Shown here: positions 7,470-14,063 of the stretch, piece after piece
How positions within the stretch are numbered: the stretch's first letter is position 1
Layout of the letters: each line of letters begins with the position of its first letter
Source of the DNA: Hyphomicrobiales bacterium
Lineage (GTDB): Bacteria > Pseudomonadota > Alphaproteobacteria > Rhizobiales > Phreatobacteraceae
Length of the DNA stretch: 35,027 nucleotides
Direction: 5' to 3'
Assembly (NCBI GenBank): GCA_017304475.1
Contig: JAFKKV010000053.1
Coordinates: 1 to 35,027, forward strand
Position numbers and translations under genes: made by a program
Notes under the pieces: model-generated
Told to the model about the DNA's origin: nothing
The model's input: the letters and a program-made list of their open reading frames with translations, nothing else
The model's database searches: none

Positions 7470-10400
7470 TCGCCCGTATCATCGCCTGGTCGGCGCGCAA
7501 TCTGATGCTGATCATGATCGGCACCGTCTTCGCCGTCGCCGGCGGCCTCTACGCCCTGCGGCACCTGCCGCTCGATGCGATCCCGGATCTGTCCGATACC
7601 CAGGTGATCGTCTATACCGAATATGCCGGTCAGGCGCCGCAAGTGGTCGAGGACCAGGTCACCTATCCCTTGACCACGTCCATGCTGACGGTGCCGCGCT
7701 CCAAGGTGGTGCGCGGTTTCTCGTTCTTCGGCGTGTCCTTCGTCTATGTCATCTTCGAGGACGGCACCGACATCTATTGGGCCCGTTCGCGCGTGCTGGA
7801 GTTCCTCAACGCCGCGGCGGCACGGCTGCCGGCCGGCGTCACGCCGACACTCGGACCTGACGCGACCGGTGTCGGCTGGGTCTACCAATATGCGCTGACC
7901 TCTAGAGATTTGAACCTCGCCGAGACGCGCGCTATCCAGGATTGGAACCTGCGGTTCGGGCTCGCCAAGGCCGAGGGCGTGGCCGAAGTCGCCAGCGTTG
8001 GCGGCTTTGTGCGGCAATACAATGTCGTGCTCGATCCGCAGCGGATGCGCGATCTCGGCATCACCATGCAGAAGGTTCGCGAGGCCATTCGCGCCAGCAA
8101 TGCGGATGTCGGCGGACGGACGGTCGAACTGTCGGAGTTCGAATATGTCATCAGGGGCCGGGGCTACCTGAAGGGCGTCGAGGATCTCGGCGAGATCGTG
8201 CTCAAGACGGCGAGCGGCACGCCGGTACGCTTGCGCGACGTGGCGCGGGTGGAACTGGGTCCAGACGAGCGGCGCGGCATCACCGAATTGAACGGCGAGG
8301 GTGAGGTCGCGAGCGGCATCGTCCTGCAGCGCTTCGGCGTCAATGCGCTCGACGTCATCAACAATGTGAAGCGGCGCCTCACCGAGCTGGCGAGCAGCCT
8401 GCCGGCATCGCTGCAGATCGTGCCGGTCTATGACCGCTCGACCCTGATCAACGCGGCGATCGAGACGCTCAAAACCACGCTGTTCGAGGAAAGCGTGGTG
8501 GTGGCGCTGGTTTGCATCCTGTTCCTTTTGCATGTGCGCAGCGCGCTGGTGGCGATCCTGATGCTGCCGGTCGGCGTGCTGATGGCTTTCGCAGCGATGA
8601 AATATCTCGGCCTCGGCTCGAACATCATGAGCCTCGGCGGCATCGCCATCGCCATCGGCGCCATGGTCGATGCGGCGATCGTCATGATCGAGAACGCCCA
8701 CAAGCATCTGGAGCGGGCCGAGCCTGACCGTTCACGTGTGGACGTTCTGATCGAAGCGGCTTCCGAGGTCGGCCCGGCGCTGTTCTTCTCGCTCCTGGTG
8801 ATCACGGTGTCCTTCATGCCGATCTTCACGCTGGAGGCCCAGGAAGGGCGGCTGTTCAGCCCGCTCGCCTTCACCAAGACCTTCGCCATGGCGGCGGCGG
8901 CAATTCTGTCGATCACCCTGGTGCCGGCGCTGATGATCGTCTTTGTGCGCGGCAAGATCATGCCGGAGGCCAGGAACCCGCTGAACCGGGTGCTGATCTG
9001 GCTCTACCGGCCGCTGATCAAGGGCGTGCTCAAGGCCAAGACGCTGGTGATCGTGCTGTCGCTCGCAGCACTTGCGGCGACCGTCTGGCCGGCCCGCCAG
9101 CTCGGCTCGGAGTTCATGCCCAATCTCAATGAGGGGACGCTGCTCTACATGCCGACGACACTGCCCGGCCTGTCGATCACCAAGGCCGCCGAACTGCTGC
9201 AGACCCAGGACCGGATCATCCGGACGTTCCCGGAGGTGGCGTCGGTTTATGGCAAGGCCGGTCGCGCCTCGACCGCCACCGATCCGGCCCCCACCGAGAT
9301 GTTCGAGACGATCATCAATCTCAAGCCGAAGCCGGAATGGCGGCCCGGTGTGACGCTCGACGGGTTGATCGCGGAGATGGACCGGTCGCTGCAATTCCCC
9401 GGTGTGTCCAATGTCTGGACAATGCCGATCAAGGCGCGCATCGACATGCTCTCCACCGGCATCCGGACGCCGGTCGGCGTCAAGGTGATCGGCACGGATC
9501 TCACCCAGATCGACGGACTGGCGCGTCAGATCGAGCGGGTCCTAAAAGCCGTGCCCGGTACGTCGTCGGCCTATGCCGAGCGAGTCATCGGCGGCTACTA
9601 CCTGGACATCGTACCCGATCGGGCGGCACTTGCCCGCTACGGCATGATGATCCAGGACGTCCAGGACGTGGTGGCGACCGCACTCGGCGGGCAAACCGTG
9701 ACGACCACTGTCGAAGGCCGCCAGCGCTACAGCGTCAATGTCCGTTACCCCAGGGATCTGCGGAGCGATCCCCAATCGATCGCCCGTGACGTGCTGGTGC
9801 CGATGCCGGCAGGCGGGGCCGTGCCGCTCGGCGAGGTCGCCAGTGTGTCACGGTCGCGCGGCCCAACCTCGATCCGGACCGAAAACGGCCAGCTCGCGGT
9901 CTATATCTATGTCGATATCCGCGACCGCGATCTCGGCGGCTATGTCGCCGACGCGCAAGCGGCGGTGAACGCCAGCATCCAGTTTCCGCCGGGCGCCTAT
10001 GTCGTGTGGAGCGGGCAATACGAGTACATGGAACGCGCGGCAGCCCGGTTGCAAGTGGTGGTGCCGGTCACGCTGATGATCATCTTCCTGCTGCTGTTCC
10101 TGAACTTCCGCTCCCTGACCGAGACGCTGATCGTCATGCTGTCTTTGCCGTTCTCCTTGGTCGGCGGGCTGTGGCTGATGTGGGCGCTGGGGTTCAACCT
10201 GTCGGTCGCCGTCGTCGTCGGCTTCATCGCGCTCGCAGGCGTCGCGGCGGAGACCGGCGTCGTCATGCTGATCTATCTCAACAACGCGCTGGAGGAGGTG
10301 AGGGCCGAGTGCCTGGCCAAAGGTCGAGCCTTCACGCGGCTCGACCTGAACAGAGCCATCATGCTCGGCGCGGTCGAGCGCTTGCGACCCAAGATGATGA

Positions 10401-10642
10401 CGGTCGCCGCCATCATCGGCGGGCTGCTGCCGATCATGTGGAGCACCGGCACCGGTTCCGAGGTCATGCAGCGCATCGCCGTGCCGATGATCGGCGGCAT
10501 GGTCTCGTCGACCGTGCTGACGCTGCTGGTGATCCCGGCGATCTTCGGCTTGATCAAGGGGTGGGGGCTTTCGAATGGGGGCCCAGCCGAACAGGCTGAA
10601 AACAGAAGCGCGGTGTCTGTCTCGAAAGTATTGGCAGACTGA
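7466..10642 (+). CDS. cusA: CusA-type heavy-metal RND efflux pump, Cu(I)/Ag(I) class
   Basis: The proton-driven inner-membrane pump of a CusCBA-like complex, 1058 residues, full length. It has 12 expected membrane segments in the usual 1+5+1+5 pattern with two large periplasmic loops. The TM4 motif GAMVDAAIVMIENAHKH carries the proton-relay Asp of CusA-type pumps. The periplasmic cleft includes YMPTTLPGLS and RIDMLSTGIRTPVGVKV; these match the regions that hold the Met ligands of E. coli CusA, which favours Cu(I)/Ag(I) over the Zn/Co/Cd class. It starts inside the cusB stop (ATGA at 7466-7469). No outer-membrane factor gene is present, so a TolC-like partner must come from elsewhere. Confidence 0.94.
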   Translation: MIARIIAWSARNLMLIMIGTVFAVAGGLYALRHLPLDAIPDLSDTQVIVYTEYAGQAPQVVEDQVTYPLTTSMLTVPRSKVVRGFSFFGVSFVYVIFEDGTDIYWARSRVLEFLNAAAARLPAGVTPTLGPDATGVGWVYQYALTSRDLNLAETRAIQDWNLRFGLAKAEGVAEVASVGGFVRQYNVVLDPQRMRDLGITMQKVREAIRASNADVGGRTVELSEFEYVIRGRGYLKGVEDLGEIVLKTASGTPVRLRDVARVELGPDERRGITELNGEGEVASGIVLQRFGVNALDVINNVKRRLTELASSLPASLQIVPVYDRSTLINAAIETLKTTLFEESVVVALVCILFLLHVRSALVAILMLPVGVLMAFAAMKYLGLGSNIMSLGGIAIAIGAMVDAAIVMIENAHKHLERAEPDRSRVDVLIEAASEVGPALFFSLLVITVSFMPIFTLEAQEGRLFSPLAFTKTFAMAAAAILSITLVPALMIVFVRGKIMPEARNPLNRVLIWLYRPLIKGVLKAKTLVIVLSLAALAATVWPARQLGSEFMPNLNEGTLLYMPTTLPGLSITKAAELLQTQDRIIRTFPEVASVYGKAGRASTATDPAPTEMFETIINLKPKPEWRPGVTLDGLIAEMDRSLQFPGVSNVWTMPIKARIDMLSTGIRTPVGVKVIGTDLTQIDGLARQIERVLKAVPGTSSAYAERVIGGYYLDIVPDRAALARYGMMIQDVQDVVATALGGQTVTTTVEGRQRYSVNVRYPRDLRSDPQSIARDVLVPMPAGGAVPLGEVASVSRSRGPTSIRTENGQLAVYIYVDIRDRDLGGYVADAQAAVNASIQFPPGAYVVWSGQYEYMERAAARLQVVVPVTLMIIFLLLFLNFRSLTETLIVMLSLPFSLVGGLWLMWALGFNLSVAVVVGFIALAGVAAETGVVMLIYLNNALEEVRAECLAKGRAFTRLDLNRAIMLGAVERLRPKMMTVAAIIGGLLPIMWSTGTGSEVMQRIAVPMIGGMVSSTVLTLLVIPAIFGLIKGWGLSNGGPAEQAENRSAVSVSKVLAD

Positions 10643-10652
10643 GGAGATCGCC

Positions 10653-10769
10653 ATGATGGATCAAATGATGAGCGGCGGCATGTGGGGTATGGGGATCGGG
10701 ATGCTGCTCGTCCTTATCCTGGCCCTGTTCGGGATCATCGCGCTGGCGAAGTTCATCTTCTTCCGGTGA
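10653..10769 (+). CDS. 38-aa methionine-rich membrane peptide at the end of the Cus operon
   Basis: A one-segment membrane peptide: MMDQMMSGGMWGMGIGM, then a hydrophobic helix (about 16-34) and FIFFR at the end. Seven Met lie in the first 17 residues. The ribosome binding site GAGGAG stands six bases before the ATG at 10653, ten bases after cusA. Short Met/Gly-rich membrane peptides are common beside RND metal pumps in proteobacteria. A role as pump subunit or Cu(I)/Ag(I) sink is plausible but not shown. A longer upstream frame only reads into the end of cusA. Confidence 0.72.
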   Translation: MMDQMMSGGMWGMGIGMLLVLILALFGIIALAKFIFFR

Positions 10770-10787
10770 CCTCAGTCGACCCGCGGA

Positions 10788-11106
10788 GCGCCGGTCACGA
10801 GCGAGCCGACCCTGGTGCGCCAGAGACCGAACCGGTCCGAGAGCAGCCCGTAGATCAGTGGCGCCGCTCCGTAGGGATGAGGTACGCCGGGACGACCAAT
10901 CCGGCGTCATGCGGCGAGGGCCCAAAGGTCTCCGATAGGCGCGGGATGATCGGCGCTAACATGACGCTTGGAAGACGATGACGAAGGTGGCCGCGAAGAG
11001 CACCCAAAGCAGGCGTTCCCGCCGGCCTCTTCACAATGATAGGCAATTGCCGTCATCGTTACACCTCGGTTGCGTCGAATCCGGCGGCCACAAGAGCGGC
11101 CTTGCA
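10788..11106 (-). pseudogene. Decayed copy of the HMA-MFS gene pair (end of HMA gene plus first ~85 codons of MFS)
   Basis: The minus strand closely resembles the functional genes at about 12270-12580. It reads the last HMA residues (AALVAAGFDATEV, stop), then a ribosome binding region and MTAIAYHCEEAGG, and after a frame change VMLAPIIPRLSETF and AGLVVPAYLIP, which match the MFS protein's VAPIIPRLSQIF and AGLVVPAYLIP. It is frameshifted and stops near 10788, so it cannot make a transporter. It is a remnant of a duplication or of a related incoming cassette. Confidence 0.8.
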
Positions 11107-11111
11107 AGCTT

Positions 11112-11165
11112 GCGAGCACCGTCTGCGTCAATCTGGAGATGATCCGCTACTACGAGCGCATCGAG
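11112..11165 (+). pseudogene. Fragment of a merR-type gene
   Basis: The plus strand reads VNLEMIRYYERIE, which is the DNA-binding helix region of MerR regulators (compare GVNIETIRYYERIG at 27972). There is no start ahead of it and the similarity ends after about 15 residues. It abuts the HMA-MFS remnant, as if a divergent merR/HMA-MFS arrangement was cut and rejoined here. Confidence 0.7.
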
Positions 11166-11297
11166 TTTAATGATCCGCTCCGACACCGCCTCCAAGGACG
11201 ACCAGGCCAGTCACCCCTGGGCTTTGAGCGCATGAACCATCAGTCTCCCCAAAACCTCTCACCCACTCCGCGCCCGCGCCGCTCCGCGTCCGTGAGG

Positions 11298-12521
11298 CTA
11301 GCTCGCCCCCTTCTGTTGGCCCGGCGGTGCCGGCACTTCGGAGCGGAAGATCTGAAGCGACAACAGGGCGAGCGCCAGCTCGATCGCGGCGAACAGGACC
11401 AAGGCGGAACCGAAGCCAAGGCGCAGCATCTCGCCAAAGATCAGACTGCCGAGCCCAAAGCCAAGGAAGAGCGTAAACACGTTCAATCCCATTGCCTGCC
11501 CGGGGCGCTGGCCGCCGAGCGAGGTCACGATGCCCGCGAACAGCGGCTGCGTCATATCGTAACCAAGCGACAGCACCGTCACGGCCGCAGCGGCAAGCAA
11601 GAGCGGCGTGTCGAGGATCAGGGCTACGGCGGCGACGGCGCCAAGCGCGAGGCCGAGCGGGAGCAGTCGGCCGCGGCCGTGGCGGTCGGCCGCCCGACCG
11701 ATGATCGGGCCGAACAGGAACCCCGGTATGCCATAGCCAAGCAGCGCCAGGCCAATTCCGACCGGTCCGAGACCGTAGCGCCGCTCGAAGTAGAGGCCGA
11801 GCCACGTGAACACGCCGGAATGGAAGATCGAGTTGATCAGGACGAAGGCATAGGTGCGCAAGCCTCTGGGCGTCGCGAGGAGATCCCGGTAGCCGCGGAA
11901 CAGAACAGCCAGGCCGCCCCCGACCGTCTGGACGGCGTCGGCGACGATGCGGCGACGGGGCACCAGGGCGAGAAGGACGCCGGCACCGGCGGCGGCGACC
12001 GCGAGGAAGATCCCGCGCCAGCCAAGGTAGGGTTCGAGCAACGCGCCGAAGGTCGAGCCGAAGGCCATACCGCCGGCCATGGCTCCGAATAGCCAACCGA
12101 GGGGACGGCCGCGGCGCTCGTAAGGGAATAGCCGGCCGACGAGAACCAGCGCGAGGGGCACGACGCCGCTCGCGCCCAATCCGGTCAGCGCGCGCCAGAG
12201 TGCGAGCTCCTCGATTGATCGCGCCGTGGCCGTCAGGGCCGTAAGCGCAATAAAGGCCGCCAGCGAACCAGTCATGAGGCGCCAGAGGCCGAGCCGGTCG
12301 GCCAGCAGGCCGTAGACCAGTGTCGCCACCCCGTAGGGGATGAGGTACGCTGGGACGACCAGCCCGGCCTCCTGCGGCGAAACCGCGAAGATCTGCGACA
12401 GGCGCGGGATGATCGGCGCCACCATGAACGCCTGGAAGAAGATGACGAGGGTGGCCGCAGAGAGCACCCAAAGCAGGCGCTCCCGCTCGGCTTCGTCGTC
12501 GTGGTGGGCAATCGCCGTCAT
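11298..12521 (-). CDS. Major facilitator superfamily transporter, last gene of the HMA-CcdA-HMA-MFS operon
   Basis: 407 residues with 12 predicted membrane helices, a drug/H+ antiporter-like MFS protein. The motif-A-like loop between TM2 and TM3 reads GLLADRLGLWRLM, and its second-half counterpart GRAADRHGRGRLLPL. The start ATG at 12519-12521 follows AGGAGG at seven bases. The preceding HMA gene ends two bases upstream, so they are co-transcribed. Context suggests export of a metal or metal conjugate, but the sequence gives no substrate. A decayed copy of its first ~85 codons lies at 10788-11060. The operon is expected to be driven by the MerR-type promoter at 13941-13972. Confidence 0.88.
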   Translation of the reverse strand: MTAIAHHDDEAERERLLWVLSAATLVIFFQAFMVAPIIPRLSQIFAVSPQEAGLVVPAYLIPYGVATLVYGLLADRLGLWRLMTGSLAAFIALTALTATARSIEELALWRALTGLGASGVVPLALVLVGRLFPYERRGRPLGWLFGAMAGGMAFGSTFGALLEPYLGWRGIFLAVAAAGAGVLLALVPRRRIVADAVQTVGGGLAVLFRGYRDLLATPRGLRTYAFVLINSIFHSGVFTWLGLYFERRYGLGPVGIGLALLGYGIPGFLFGPIIGRAADRHGRGRLLPLGLALGAVAAVALILDTPLLLAAAAVTVLSLGYDMTQPLFAGIVTSLGGQRPGQAMGLNVFTLFLGFGLGSLIFGEMLRLGFGSALVLFAAIELALALLSLQIFRSEVPAPPGQQKGAS

Positions 12522-12523
12522 CG

Positions 12524-12753
12524 TCACGCCTCCTCTGCTTCGAATCCAGCGTCGGCGAGGGCGGCCTCGAGCTGGCTCACGCCGACCTCGGCCGGGATGT
12601 AGCGGACCGCAACCCGTTTGCGCCACGCACTCGGTTTCACTCCGTGCACGCCTGTCAAAGCCATGCGGACCTTCTCCGCGCAGCCGTCGCAGACCATGCC
12701 GGGGACCGAAAGCTCGATCTCGGCCAGGGGGCCGTTGTCTTCGCTTCAACCAT
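12524..12753 (-). pseudogene. HMA-domain metallochaperone gene with a one-base frameshift near its start
   Basis: A 77-codon gene for a soluble heavy-metal-associated protein. After the frameshift it reads LAEIELSVPGMVCDGCAEKV and ends LADAGFEAEEA, a complete HMA fold with the CxxC metal site. The good start (ATG at 12751-12753 with GGGGAG five bases ahead) reads MVEAKTTAP and is out of frame with the domain. One extra base in the five-C run (G run 12727-12731) would join them. No other start is available in the domain's frame. It is therefore either newly broken or carries a sequencing error. It lies 15 bases after the CcdA-like gene and directly before the MFS gene. Confidence 0.75.
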
Positions 12754-12768
12754 TCTGGCTCCCCATCA
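12751..12768 (-). promoter_or_regulatory. Ribosome binding site that supports the HMA start
   Basis: GGGGAG (rc of 12759-12764) five bases before the ATG at 12751-12753. It argues that the out-of-frame ATG is the true start of the HMA gene and that the frame was lost afterwards. Confidence 0.6.
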
Positions 12769-13446
12769 TCACAGCAGCGCCAGGTAGACCTGGGCGTAAT
12801 ACCCACTCACCACCAGCAAGGCGACGCCGCTCAGGATCTGCATCGCCCGGCTCCATAGCCCGAGCCGCGCAATCCGCATGATGGCGCTGGCGGCCAGGCC
12901 GGCGACGAGGAACGGCAGCCCCCGCCCCAGCCCGAAGATGAGGGCCAGCAGCACGCCCTGTCCGGGCCGCCCGTTGCCCGCGGCGACGGTGAGCAGGAGG
13001 ATGAGCGGCGCCACCGACGTGCCGACGCTGAACACGAGGCCGTAGCCGAAGGTACCGAGCACGCCCGGCCGGCGCCAGGCGGCCAGGCTGTCGGGCCGCA
13101 TCCGCGGCCACCACAAGGCGAGAAGCGCCGCGGCAAGCGAGATGACCGCCATCGCCAGTACCCAGTTGCGGCCGAACGATTCCGTCGCCAAGGCACCGAG
13201 CTGCCCGGCAAGCGCGCCCAGCCCGGTCAGGCTCACCACGATGCCGACAAAGAACGCGCTCGCGACCTGAAAGCCGGCGAGGCGCGAACGGGCTTCCGAG
13301 GCACTAGCGACGCCGGCAACGCCAAGCCCAACTGGGAGTGTGCAGGGGCAGACCGCGCTGGCCACGATGCCGGCGAGGAAGGTCAGGCCGAGCGCCGTCA
13401 GAGAGTTCTGCCCGGATCCAAGCTGCAGCACTTGTTCGAAGGTCAT
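12769..13446 (-). CDS. CcdA/DsbD-like six-helix membrane protein, possible metal transporter
   Basis: 225 residues with six hydrophobic segments in two threefold repeats, as in CcdA/DsbD. The first repeat has AGIVASAVCPCTLPVGLG. Only two cysteines exist in the whole protein, C33 and C35, in a CPC. The matching position in the second repeat (VGTSVAPLILL) lacks the cysteine that CcdA uses for disulfide transfer. It should therefore not work as an ordinary electron carrier. Flanking HMA-protein genes and the CPC motif, known from P1B ATPases, suggest metal passage instead; this is an inference. The start overlaps the stop of the upstream HMA gene (ATGA at 13443-13446). Confidence 0.8.
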   Translation of the reverse strand: MTFEQVLQLGSGQNSLTALGLTFLAGIVASAVCPCTLPVGLGVAGVASASEARSRLAGFQVASAFFVGIVVSLTGLGALAGQLGALATESFGRNWVLAMAVISLAAALLALWWPRMRPDSLAAWRRPGVLGTFGYGLVFSVGTSVAPLILLLTVAAGNGRPGQGVLLALIFGLGRGLPFLVAGLAASAIMRIARLGLWSRAMQILSGVALLVVSGYYAQVYLALL

Positions 13447-13811
13447 TGGGATTCTGCCGGCGTTCCGGCTTTGTAGCCGAGGGCGTCAATGGCCGCCGCG
13501 ATGCGGTCGGGCAAGACCCGGCCCGGCATGTAGGTCACGCGCACGCTGCCCCTGGCGAGCATCACCTCGACGGCCGCCACGCCGTCGATGGCCCTGATGG
13601 CGCGCTTCACGGCCGCCGCGCACGCGACACAGGACATGCCCTCGACCGGGATGCTGACGACTTTGAGAGCGACCGCGCTCTGTGCTGCCGGCGCTTCTCC
13701 GGCGGCGCGCAGATGCCCCGGCATGCCGAGTACGGCGGCCAAACCCGCAAGGACAAGAAGGGTTCGCCGCGCGTGAACCGGCCGTTGCGGGTCGCTACCA
13801 TACTTCATCAT
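13443..13811 (-). CDS. Exported HMA-domain protein, MerP-like
   Basis: 122 residues. The N-terminus is an export signal with a twin Arg before the hydrophobic part (HARRTLLVLAGLAAVLG), cleavage probably near HLRA-AG, so Tat or Sec export are both possible. The mature protein holds one HMA domain (about 50-118) with VEGMSCVACAAAVKRAI; the CxxC should bind a soft metal in the periplasm, as in MerP. The ribosome binding site AGGAG lies six bases before the ATG at 13811. It is the first gene of the HMA-CcdA-HMA-MFS operon and overlaps the next gene by four bases, so it is the likely periplasmic donor to that membrane protein. Confidence 0.88.
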   Translation of the reverse strand: MMKYGSDPQRPVHARRTLLVLAGLAAVLGMPGHLRAAGEAPAAQSAVALKVVSIPVEGMSCVACAAAVKRAIRAIDGVAAVEVMLARGSVRVTYMPGRVLPDRIAAAIDALGYKAGTPAESQ

Positions 13812-13940
13812 CGCGATCTCCTTTCGTTTGCCCGGTACCCGGACTTGCGCTCGATCTGCAGCGCCGCCCCCTGCTGTGCGCGACGCTACAACAGGCCGTC
13901 CGGCGCCAGCGGCTCCCGAGGTGTCGAAACTGTCAAAGAA

Positions 13941-13972
13941 ATGCTACGCGCCGTACCGTGGTACGGGGTCAA
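13941..13972 (-). promoter_or_regulatory. PmerT-like promoter and MerR operator of the HMA-CcdA-HMA-MFS operon
   Basis: On the minus strand TTGACC (13967-13972) is followed directly by the dyad CCGTAC-CACG-GTACGG and, at a 20-base spacing, TAGCAT (13941-13946). The overlong spacer filled by a dyad is typical of MerR-activated promoters, and the half-sites equal those of the Tn501/Tn21 mer operator. The leader to the first gene is about 125 bases. Confidence 0.82.
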
Positions 13973-14063
13973 GCGAAACCTGTTCGGGGTGACGCTTTGA
14001 TCATCGGTCACGGCAGCTTTCGTTAGGCAGGATCCGGCTGGCGGGGTCCGTCCAACGTCCGCG

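Noticed and set aside
7460..8707. Minus-strand open frame of 415 codons
   Set aside because: Shadow of cusA, with the His/Asp/Arg-rich composition of such frames.
11070..12092. Plus-strand open frame of 340 codons beginning near a MerR-like stretch
   Set aside because: Only the 15 residues at 11112-11165 resemble MerR; the remainder is antisense to the MFS gene. Kept only as a merR fragment.
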